The translations under genes and the position numbers were made by a program. From the NCBI GenBank assembly GCA_002409145.1, contig DHUL01000066.1, positions 389 through 12,550 on the forward strand: a DNA stretch of 12,162 bases, read 5' to 3'. The notes beneath the pieces were generated by a model. That model worked only from the letters and a program-made list of their open reading frames with translations, did not search any database and was not told the origin of the DNA. Positions 6,379 to 12,162 of the stretch are shown here, in pieces. The stretch comes from Bacteroidales bacterium UBA5235. GTDB taxonomy: Bacteria > Bacteroidota > Bacteroidia > Bacteroidales > VadinHA17. The number at the start of each line of letters is the position of its first letter. The first letter of the stretch is position 1.

Positions 6379-7380
6379 TCAGATCTCTGTTTCGGAAATG
6401 ATCTGCCGGCCGCATTTTACACAACGTCCCTCATCTGTAATACCGGTAATCCGGGTATAATATCCTGATCTTTTGATCACTGTGGTATGGCAGGAGGGAC
6501 ACCTCGTGTCACTGCCACCTTCATCGCCCGGCATGTTGCCTGTGTACACGAAATCGAGGTACTCCTGAGCTATTTCCCTGAGCATTAATATTGTTTCAGG
6601 CGGCGTTGCAGGTGTGGTCCTCCTGTACGTCGGGAAGTAGCGGCTGAGGTGCAGCGGTACGGACCTGCCGGCATTTTCAGAGATCCACTCTGCCTCCCTC
6701 CTCATCTCATCGGGTGAGTCGTTCATTCCCGGAAGTATCAGAGTGGTTATCTCCAGGTGCCTGCCTGATGAAGCCACACTTTTTATTGACTGCATCACCG
6801 GTTTAAGGGTAGCTCCTGTATACAGACGGTAAAAGTCGTTGCTGAATGCCTTCAGATCGATATTGAATGCATCAATGACCTGTATAAATTCCTTCAATGG
6901 TTCCTGGTTGACATACCCGTTTGTCACCATGACGTTTCGGAGCCCTTTCTCACGGGCAAGCCTGGCGCTTTCAGTGACGTATTCAAACCATATCACCGGT
7001 TCATTGTAGGTATAGGCGATGCCAATGTTCCCACGGGCATTTGCAGCGTGGCGGACAAGCTCTTCCGGATGGAGCCTGGCTGATTGATCCCCGGCAAAAT
7101 GTTGTGAAATGTGATAGTTCTGACAGAAATCGCATGTGAGGTTACATCCGTATGATCCTACTGAAAGTATCACCGACCCGGGAAAGAAGTGGTAAAGAGG
7201 TTTCTTTTCGATAGGGTCGAGGGCATATCCGGAAATGATTCCGGCGGTAATCGGGTAAATCTCTCCTTCGCGGTTTTCCCTGGCGCCGCAGATCCCTCTC
7301 CCGCCGGGCCTGATGATACAGAGTTTGGGGCACAGGGTACATCTCAGGCTTCCTTCCTTATGTTTCTCCCACAACCTCAT
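6379..7380 (-). CDS. amrS: AmrS-type radical SAM protein (AmmeMemoRadiSam system)
   Basis: A 333-residue radical SAM enzyme. The CxxxCxxC motif that binds the catalytic [4Fe-4S] cluster is C79-C83-C86 (CNLTCDFC). The N-terminus carries the extra Cys set typical of the AmrS/PflA-like group (C14, C17, C21, C31: CTLCPKLC...GICG), and the C-terminus has two CxxC pairs (C294/C297 and C320/C323) that look like a zinc ribbon or rubredoxin-like knuckle. YNEP (124-127) and related stretches fit the SAM-binding barrel. AmrS is normally found with Memo-like (AmrB) and AMMECR1-like (AmrA) proteins; neither is in this window. The start ATG at 7378-7380 gives the family N-terminus. It is transcribed divergently from the Tat TIM-barrel gene. 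Older annotations call such proteins pyruvate formate-lyase activating enzymes, which the sequence does not support. Substrate not assignable from sequence. Confidence 0.9.
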   Translation of the reverse strand: MRLWEKHKEGSLRCTLCPKLCIIRPGGRGICGARENREGEIYPITAGIISGYALDPIEKKPLYHFFPGSVILSVGSYGCNLTCDFCQNYHISQHFAGDQSARLHPEELVRHAANARGNIGIAYTYNEPVIWFEYVTESARLAREKGLRNVMVTNGYVNQEPLKEFIQVIDAFNIDLKAFSNDFYRLYTGATLKPVMQSIKSVASSGRHLEITTLILPGMNDSPDEMRREAEWISENAGRSVPLHLSRYFPTYRRTTPATPPETILMLREIAQEYLDFVYTGNMPGDEGGSDTRCPSCHTTVIKRSGYYTRITGITDEGRCVKCGRQIISETEI

Positions 7381-7391
7381 TACTATCTGGT

Positions 7392-7421
7392 TTTGATCTT
7401 ATAAATTTAATGCTATTTTTG
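7392..7421 (+). promoter_or_regulatory. Two-part Bacteroidetes promoter for the TIM-barrel gene
   Basis: A -33-like TTTG (7392-7395) and an exact -7 TATTTTTG (7414-7421) are separated by 18 bases, close to the known Bacteroidetes arrangement. This is the only site in the window with both elements. It leaves a leader of about 60 bases before the ATG at 7489, longer than those of the other genes here. Confidence 0.6.
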
Positions 7422-7488
7422 TTTTCCCTTCATTCCTGATTAAATCGGAGAGACAACTTCATTATCTGTTAAACCTTAACCTGACACA

Positions 7489-8340
7489 ATGACTAACAGA
7501 AGAGACTTTTTAAGGAAATCAGCCCTTGTCATGGCTGCAGTGCCGTTTATTAACAGCGAGGTGATTGCTTCATCCGGACCTGCAAAAAAGACTGGTCTTG
7601 CATTATACACTATTCGTGACGCCATGGGTAAGGATCCTGCAACTGCGCTTACCGGAGCAGCAGAAACAGGATATTACTGGATTGAGGCCGCTGACCATCG
7701 TGACGGAAAGTTTTACGGTATGAAGCCGAAGGAATTCAGCAACCTTGTCAGAAAGAACGGAATGGTTGCTGTCAGCTCGCACAGTGGTCTTAACCCTGAA
7801 AACTATGAGCGGATGATTGACGACGCTGCAGAGGCCGGAATGAAATATATAATTCTGCCATCCCTTCCCGGTGACTGGAGCAACACCATCGACGGTTACC
7901 AGCGTGCAGCCGATTTCTTTAATAAAGCAGGGGAGAGGTGCCGGAAGGCTGGCATCACCTTCGGGTTCCATAACCACCAGGTGGAGTTCAGGGAGATAAA
8001 TGGCAGGGTGCCATATGATATGCTCCTGGAACAGAGTGACCCAAAGCTCGTGATCTTTGAAATGGACCTGGCATGGATAACAGCTGCAGGAAAGGATCCT
8101 GTGGCGTACTTCAGGAAATACCCCGGCCGGTTCGAGGTGTGGCATCTGAAGGACCTCACTCCTGAGAAACAGGATGCAACGCTTGGAGAGGGAATTATCG
8201 ATTTCAGGCCGATTCTTGCCGAAGCCCGGACAGCAGGCATGAAATACTGGTTCCTGGAGCAGGATAACTGCCGTACACACACACCGATGGAGAGCATCAG
8301 GATAAGCAGGGATTATTATCTTGGCCTTCTGAAAAAATAA
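7489..8340 (+). CDS. Tat-exported sugar phosphate isomerase/epimerase-like TIM-barrel protein
   Basis: A 283-residue protein of the xylose isomerase-like/AP endonuclease 2 superfamily. The N-terminus NRRDFLRKSALVMAAV (3-18) is a twin-arginine (Tat) signal, so the folded, metal-loaded enzyme is expected in the periplasm. Barrel motifs that usually hold a divalent metal and the sugar are present: HNHQVEF (161-167), EMDLAW (191-196), WHLKD (218-222), GEG (233-235) and EQD (257-259). Relatives are often labelled hydroxypyruvate isomerase or sugar phosphate isomerase, but phosphorylated sugars are unlikely in the periplasm. Some exported members act on 3-keto sugars as epimerases or as hydratases of 3-keto-glycals. 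The cluster context with two Gfo/Idh/MocA proteins and a DUF1080 protein favours that kind of role. Superfamily sure; reaction inferred. Confidence 0.87.
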   Translation: MTNRRDFLRKSALVMAAVPFINSEVIASSGPAKKTGLALYTIRDAMGKDPATALTGAAETGYYWIEAADHRDGKFYGMKPKEFSNLVRKNGMVAVSSHSGLNPENYERMIDDAAEAGMKYIILPSLPGDWSNTIDGYQRAADFFNKAGERCRKAGITFGFHNHQVEFREINGRVPYDMLLEQSDPKLVIFEMDLAWITAAGKDPVAYFRKYPGRFEVWHLKDLTPEKQDATLGEGIIDFRPILAEARTAGMKYWFLEQDNCRTHTPMESIRISRDYYLGLLKK

Positions 8341-8343
8341 GAG

Positions 8344-8399
8344 TCCGGATACCGTTTCCCGCACTGTCAGACAACAGCGCTCCGTGATTGGATGCCGGA
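8344..8399. terminator. Possible terminator structure between convergent genes
   Basis: The 78-bp gap between the TIM-barrel gene and the convergent oxidoreductase holds an outer inverted repeat, TCCGG (8344-8348) with CCGGA (8395-8399). An inner hairpin pairs GCACTGT (8361-8367) with ACAGCGC (8374-8380), with one mismatch and a 6-base loop. On the + strand a T-rich stretch (GATTTTATTGGTTTT) follows about 7 bases after. Suggestive but not a classic GC stem plus T-run. Confidence 0.3.
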
Positions 8400-8418
8400 A
8401 GGCTTGATTTTATTGGTT

Positions 8419-9567
8419 TTAAATTCTGATGGTGACTGACCCGTTCCGCGATGAAGATACCGCTGCTTCGAGGAACTTCATCCCCCTTACCCCCTCATGT
8501 ATACCGGGATAATCAGCCGCAAGCTCAGGTTTATGCCCCTCAATTATCGCGATGATATGCATCGCAAAATTCCGGTACAGGTTGGCAAATGCCTCAATGA
8601 ATCCTTCAGGATGACCTGCCGGCAGTCTTGAATGCATTGATGCCGTCAAACCCATTCCGGCAAATGAGGCTCCGGTCCTGATAATCTGAGTCGGAGCATC
8701 ATGCCGGAGGAGGGTGAGAGTGTTTGGCTCCATCTGTCGCCAGATCAGTCCTCCTTTTTCACCGTAAATTCTTATTGACAGGTTGTTCTCTTCACCGGTG
8801 GCTACCTGGCTGGCCAGAAGCGCTCCGCTCATGCCGTTCCTGAAGGTGAGTGAGACTGTGCCGTCATCATCAAGGATCCTCCCCGGAACTGTTGAATGCA
8901 GTTTTGCTGATAATGATACCACCTCTTCTCCCGTGATATATTCTGCGAGGTTGAAAGCATGTGTTCCTATGTCAGCCATTGCCCCGGCAATGCCTGCCCT
9001 TGCCGGGTCAGACCTCCAGGCAGCCTGCCTGTTGCCGGTTCTCTCCAGTGGTGATGCGAGCCACCCCTGCAGGTACTCGACAACTACCTTTCTTAATGTT
9101 CCGATCTCACCTGAGAGCACCATATCGCGTGCGGCCTTAACCATAGGATAACCGGTATAGTTATGAGTCAGGCAGAACAGTTTCCCGGACCGCTCAACTA
9201 TGTCCCGGAGCTCCAGGGCTTCAGACAAACTGAGGCAAAGGGGCTTATCGCAGATGACATGAAATCCTGCCTCCAGGGCCATTTTAACCGGGCCGTAATG
9301 AAGGTGATTCGGGGTGACCACGGTAATGAAGTGAGGCCTGAACTCTTCGGACAGAGCGCTTTCGGCTGTGATCATCTCCTGCCAGCTGTCGTAGACGCGG
9401 GAAGCTGGAAGACCCTCCTTTGATCCTGTTGACCGTGAAATTTCCGGGTTACTGCTGAAAGCCCCGGAAACAAGTTCACAGAGGCCGTCAAGGCGTGCTG
9501 CCATACGGTGCACAGGCCCGATGAGAGAGCCTTCGCCTCCGCCTATCATTCCTATCCTAATTTTCAT
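8419..9567 (-). CDS. Gfo/Idh/MocA-family oxidoreductase, cytoplasmic
   Basis: A NAD(P)-dependent sugar dehydrogenase-like protein of 382 residues from the chosen start. The Rossmann dinucleotide loop is at the very N-terminus (IGMIGGGEGSLIG), followed by TPNHLH (85-90), the catalytic-lysine motif DKPL (107-110, the family's E-K-P) and DIGTH (199-203), the D-x-x-x-H pair in the C-terminal substrate domain. There is no signal peptide, so it acts in the cytoplasm. The frame also offers an ATG three codons upstream (9574-9576); I prefer the ATG at 9565-9567 because it places Met directly before the KIRIGMIGGG core usual in homologs. Either start lies inside the end of the upstream membrane-protein gene, so the pair is probably translationally coupled. 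Likely oxidises or reduces a sugar or inositol-like ring hydroxyl; substrate not readable. Confidence 0.9.
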   Translation of the reverse strand: MKIRIGMIGGGEGSLIGPVHRMAARLDGLCELVSGAFSSNPEISRSTGSKEGLPASRVYDSWQEMITAESALSEEFRPHFITVVTPNHLHYGPVKMALEAGFHVICDKPLCLSLSEALELRDIVERSGKLFCLTHNYTGYPMVKAARDMVLSGEIGTLRKVVVEYLQGWLASPLERTGNRQAAWRSDPARAGIAGAMADIGTHAFNLAEYITGEEVVSLSAKLHSTVPGRILDDDGTVSLTFRNGMSGALLASQVATGEENNLSIRIYGEKGGLIWRQMEPNTLTLLRHDAPTQIIRTGASFAGMGLTASMHSRLPAGHPEGFIEAFANLYRNFAMHIIAIIEGHKPELAADYPGIHEGVRGMKFLEAAVSSSRNGSVTIRI

Positions 9568-10051
9568 GACCGGCACCCTCCCCGTCAGGCGCTAATCCTT
9601 CAGCCAGGACGCTGTTGGAGGCACAGAACTTCTCAATCGCCTCCATAATCCTCACAGAACTCTCACTGTAAAAGGTCCCCAGACGCAATGATATCACCTC
9701 TTCTGACTTTAGCATAAATGTTATTTTAAGCTGGCTGAACATAACTTTCCGGAGATCTGAGGCGCTTATTGTTCTGGCAGGGGCATAAGCCCTGTCTCTC
9801 AGAACTATTTTGTCAACTTGCAAGACCAGATATCTTTCGGTAAGACCAAGTCCTGATATCAGAAGCCATATCCCTACAAGGCCTATGAAAGCTATGGCTA
9901 TGAAACTGTTGGTTGTCATCTTGTCAGAACCGGTCATCATTATTCCGGTTGTGACTGCAGCAGCCATACATACTACGCCGAACAGAGCCTTCAGAATTCT
10001 GCTTGTTCGGTCATTCTCTCCGGGATCGAGATTAAACCTCAGACTTTCCAT
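9557..10051 (-). CDS. Small two-helix membrane protein with a possible PH-like cytoplasmic domain
   Basis: I do not recognise a named family. From the preferred ATG (10049-10051) it is 164 residues: a short polar N-terminus (MESLRFNLDPGENDR), two hydrophobic segments at about 21-39 and 50-69, then an 80-residue soluble part of alternating short strands (RYLVLQVDKIVLRDR, ISASDLRKVMF, ITFMLKSEEVISLRL) closed by a helix (SSVRIMEAIEKFCA). That order resembles bacterial PH (bPH) domains attached to paired helices, by look only. The frame remains open to 10087, but the extra 12 residues overlap a promoter-like motif, so the inner start is preferred. Its end overlaps the start of the oxidoreductase gene (GGTCATGAAAATTAG contains both stop and start), which implies shared expression. 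Role with the oxidoreductase is unknown. Confidence 0.75.
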   Translation of the reverse strand: MESLRFNLDPGENDRTSRILKALFGVVCMAAAVTTGIMMTGSDKMTTNSFIAIAFIGLVGIWLLISGLGLTERYLVLQVDKIVLRDRAYAPARTISASDLRKVMFSQLKITFMLKSEEVISLRLGTFYSESSVRIMEAIEKFCASNSVLAEGLAPDGEGAGHEN

Positions 10052-10061
10052 CTGTTTTTTT

Positions 10062-10071
10062 TGCAAAGTAA
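10062..10071 (-). promoter_or_regulatory. Promoter-like motif for the membrane protein/oxidoreductase pair
   Basis: On the minus strand the bases read TTACTTTGCA, one mismatch from TAnnTTTG and followed by the GC often seen after this element. It lies just ahead of the inner ATG (10049-10051) and would give a very short leader. It is weaker than the exact motifs elsewhere in the window. Confidence 0.35.
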
Positions 10072-10087
10072 TACTTTTTGATGACAA

Positions 10088-10307
10088 GGATCATTCACTA
10101 TCCTGTCCTGACAGCATTCTTCCATGCTTTTGAATATAAACGAGTCCTCACTGCTGTCAGACACACGATCATTGATATTGTCAATTCAGATGATGGCCAT
10201 GGTATCGACAGTTGGCTATTAATATGGTTGCCAGACCTCTTCCGGGTTTCATATTTTTAAAGTGGCAATAGAATTATTCTGGAGAATTTTCTATTTTTAT
10301 CCATCCA
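10088..10307. other. Divergent intergenic region with palindromes, no gene seen
   Basis: About 280 bp separate the divergent minus-strand pair from the Tat oxidoreductase gene, the longest gap in the window. I see no convincing protein in it: short open frames lack homology-like sequence. It holds two small palindromes, CTGTC-CT-GACAG (10103-10114) and TGTC-A-GACA (10155-10163), a central ATGGCCAT (10195-10202 or close by), and an AT-rich stretch with TATTTTTA (10292-10299), one base off the -7 motif, 32 bases before the downstream ATG. It may be a control region for both flanking operons. Confidence 0.4.
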
Positions 10308-10331
10308 TTGAAGAACTCAGCCTGGAATGAT

Positions 10332-11816
10332 ATGAAAGAAGAGACAAGAAAAATCACCAGACGGTCATTTGTAGGCACTACAGGTGCAGCAATTGCCGGA
10401 CTTACTATTCTTCCCAGCAATGTCGTCAGCGGACTGGGTCATCGTGTCCCGAGCGAAAAGCTTAACATAGCCGGCATCGGTATCGGTGGGGTTGGAGCCA
10501 CCAACATCAGGAATGTTGCTTCGACAGAAAACATCGTTGCACTTTGTGATGTTGACTGGGGTTATTCCAAGAGGGTATTTGATGCCTACCCCTCAGCAAA
10601 GAAATTCTGGGATTTCAGGAAGATGTACGATGAGATGGATAAGTCAATTGATGCTGTCATCATTGCCACGGCAGACCACACCCATGCCCTTGCAGCTGCC
10701 CAGGCGATGACTCTCGGGAAGCATGTTTACCTGCAAAAACCACTGACGCACAGTGTATATGAATCAAGGCTTCTTACCAGGCTTGCCGCGAACCATAAGG
10801 TAGCCACCTCGATGGGCAACCAGGGTTCTTCAGGCGAGGGTGTCAACCTGATAATGGAATGGATCCAGAACGGCGAGATAGGTGAGGTAAAGAAGGTGGA
10901 GACCTTTACCAACAGGCCGATATGGCCTCAGGGGCTGAACCGTCCTGCCAAAGGCGAATGGGTACCTGAAACCCTGAACTGGGATCTCTTCATCGGCCCG
11001 GCACCGATGCGTCCGTACCACAGCATATACACACCCTGGAACTGGAGGGGATGGTGGGACTTCGGTACAGGCGCCCTGGGTGATATGGCGTGCCATATAC
11101 TTCATCCGGTGTTCAAGGGATTGAAACTCAAGTATCCTGTAAGAGCCGAAGGCAACTCAACCCTGCTGCTTACTGACTGTGCCCCGAATGCTCAGTCGGT
11201 CAAGCTTGTATTCCCTGAAAGACCCACTCCCAAAGGGTCGAAGGTCAGGTATCCCGAGGTTGAGGTTACATGGACTGACGGAGGCATCCTTCCGATGAAA
11301 CCAAAAGATTGGCCTGAAGGTAAAGCATATGACGGTGATGGCGGATGTATATTCCACGGTTCAAAGGACACCCTGATCTGCGGATGCTACGGTCGTGACC
11401 CGTGGCTTCTCACAGGCCGTGTACCAGCTTCACCGAAGACAGAGCGCCGTGTGACCACCAGCCACGAGATGGACTGGGTCCGCGCTTCCAAGGAATCACC
11501 CGAGTCAAGAGTCATGACCAAATCAGACTTCTCCGAAGCAGGACCGTTCAACGAAATGGTTGTCATGGGAGTTCTCGCAGTAAGGCTTCAAGGACTGAAC
11601 AAAACACTTGAGTGGGACGGCGAGAAAATGGAATTCACCAATATCGGGGATGATGAAACCATTGAGATATGCACAGAAAATCACTTCAACATCACTGACG
11701 GTCACCCGACATTCGACAGCAAGTACACCGACCCGATAAACGCCAGGCAGTTCGCTGCTGAAATGATCAGGCACAACTACCGCTCAGGATGGTCACTTCC
11801 CGAAATGCCTGCATGA
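10332..11816 (+). CDS. Tat-exported Gfo/Idh/MocA-family oxidoreductase
   Basis: A 494-residue dehydrogenase-like protein with a twin-arginine signal: KITRRSFVGTTGAAIAGLTI (7-26), then a cleavable-looking region up to VVSGLG. The Rossmann loop follows (NIAGIGIGGVGATN), then CDVDW, ATADHTHALAA, the catalytic-lysine motif QKPLTHS (family E-K-P) and GDMACHILHP (D-x-x-x-H type). Many Trp-rich segments (TPWNWRGWWDFG) are typical of the exported Bacteroidetes branch, relatives of which include GH109 and 3-keto-sugar-forming dehydrogenases. Tat export suggests the cofactor is bound before export and recycled within the reaction. The frame can start at a TTG (10308), but the ATG at 10332 places the RR motif normally and is preferred. 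The stop is followed 37 bp later by the DUF1080 lipoprotein start, so the two probably form an operon. Confidence 0.92.
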   Translation: MKEETRKITRRSFVGTTGAAIAGLTILPSNVVSGLGHRVPSEKLNIAGIGIGGVGATNIRNVASTENIVALCDVDWGYSKRVFDAYPSAKKFWDFRKMYDEMDKSIDAVIIATADHTHALAAAQAMTLGKHVYLQKPLTHSVYESRLLTRLAANHKVATSMGNQGSSGEGVNLIMEWIQNGEIGEVKKVETFTNRPIWPQGLNRPAKGEWVPETLNWDLFIGPAPMRPYHSIYTPWNWRGWWDFGTGALGDMACHILHPVFKGLKLKYPVRAEGNSTLLLTDCAPNAQSVKLVFPERPTPKGSKVRYPEVEVTWTDGGILPMKPKDWPEGKAYDGDGGCIFHGSKDTLICGCYGRDPWLLTGRVPASPKTERRVTTSHEMDWVRASKESPESRVMTKSDFSEAGPFNEMVVMGVLAVRLQGLNKTLEWDGEKMEFTNIGDDETIEICTENHFNITDGHPTFDSKYTDPINARQFAAEMIRHNYRSGWSLPEMPA

Positions 11817-11853
11817 TAATGAAACCTAAATAAATACTAAAAATCAATAACTT

Positions 11854-12162
11854 ATGAAACTGGTAAAAACATTGTTCGTTCTTCTCCTGGCTGTCTCATT
11901 TATTTCCTGCGGATCAGGAAAGGAGAAAAAGAATGCTGAAAAGAAATCGACTGAAGCTGAGGTCTGGACCTTCCTTTTTGACGGGTCAGGCACACAGGGC
12001 TGGCGCAACTACAACAAGGCCACATTCCCCGAACAGGGGTGGGAAGTTGTTGACGGCACCCTGCATTGTATCGGCTCCGGCAGGGGTGAAGCCGGCGGTG
12101 GCGGCGGTGACATCATCTATGACAAAAAGTATTCGAATTTCCATCTCAAGCTGGAATGGAAG
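11854..12162 (+). CDS. DUF1080 (3-keto-disaccharide hydrolase-like) lipoprotein, 3' end outside the window
   Basis: The first 103 codons of a gene running off the right edge. It opens with a lipoprotein signal: MKLVKTLFVLLLAVSFISCG, with a lipobox ending at Cys19 (FISC-G), then a charged flexible linker (KEKKNAEKKSTEAE). The mature part starts the DUF1080 domain, a concanavalin-like beta sandwich: WTFLFDGSGTQGWRNY, GWEVVDGTLHC, a Gly-rich loop (RGEAGGGGGDIIY, 78-90) and YSNFHLKLEWK, all in the usual order for the family's first 80 residues. Characterised relatives hydrolyse or eliminate 3-keto-glycosides. It would sit in the outer or inner membrane facing the periplasm, in the same compartment as the Tat oxidoreductase encoded just upstream. 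No strong promoter motif lies in the 37-bp gap. Active-site residues lie beyond the window. Confidence 0.88.
   Translation, partial: MKLVKTLFVLLLAVSFISCGSGKEKKNAEKKSTEAEVWTFLFDGSGTQGWRNYNKATFPEQGWEVVDGTLHCIGSGRGEAGGGGGDIIYDKKYSNFHLKLEWK

Noticed and set aside
7603..8364. 253-residue open frame on the minus strand
   Set aside because: It lies opposite the sure TIM-barrel gene, its translation is Cys/His-rich with no recognisable motif, and it has no promoter motif; it is a shadow frame.
10078..10260. 60-residue + strand frame in the divergent gap
   Set aside because: Composition and sequence are unremarkable, it begins in the promoter area of the opposite gene and shows no start signal; treated as noncoding.
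10308..10331. TTG start for the Tat oxidoreductase
   Set aside because: The in-frame ATG at 10332 gives a normal Tat signal with the twin arginines at residues 10-11; the TTG adds eight unneeded residues.
12085..12111. GGC/GGT-rich stretch encoding a glycine run in the DUF1080 protein, considered as a repeat or assembly artefact
   Set aside because: The frame continues correctly through it and a Gly-rich loop at this place fits the domain, so no error or repeat is claimed.
1..12162. CRISPR arrays, tRNA/rRNA genes, insertion sequences, prophage or toxin-antitoxin genes
   Set aside because: No regularly spaced repeats, cloverleaf-like sequences, transposase motifs or phage-like genes were found by reading both strands.

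Overview
The window reads as chromosomal DNA from a member of the Bacteroidetes, probably Bacteroidales-like. Reasons: several start regions carry the Bacteroidetes -7 promoter motif TAnnTTTG instead of a Shine-Dalgarno sequence, and the gene families are typical of that phylum (a dipeptidyl peptidase III whose zinc-ligand spacing fits the B. thetaiotaomicron enzyme, a DnaQ-GIY-YIG fusion, Tat-exported Gfo/Idh/MocA oxidoreductases, a DUF1080 lipoprotein). No rRNA, tRNA, CRISPR array, insertion sequence or phage gene was seen. Coding density is high and the intergenic gaps are short.

Left part (1-5135): the 3' two thirds of a dipeptidyl peptidase III gene on the + strand meets a minus-strand block. 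Read in its own direction, the block is a DnaQ exonuclease/GIY-YIG nuclease fusion, then a tightly packed DUF47 (PhoU-like) - PiT phosphate transporter - hotdog thioesterase operon with its own promoter.

Middle (5184-7380): a PLP-dependent class IV aminotransferase and a small uncharacterised protein, each behind its own TAnnTTTG motif on the + strand, converge on an AmrS-type radical SAM gene on the minus strand.

Right part (7392-12162): genes that look like sugar catabolism. These are a Tat-exported TIM-barrel sugar isomerase/epimerase-like protein (+), a minus-strand pair (small two-helix membrane protein and a cytosolic Gfo/Idh/MocA oxidoreductase that overlap), then a Tat-exported Gfo/Idh/MocA oxidoreductase followed 37 bp later by a DUF1080 lipoprotein cut off by the window end. 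Together they resemble the oxidative (3-keto-sugar) route of glycoside cleavage, in which a sugar is oxidised at C3 before the glycosidic bond is broken without a classical glycosidase. This is the most interesting part of the window. The assignment is inferred from family and context, because no substrate can be read from the sequence.
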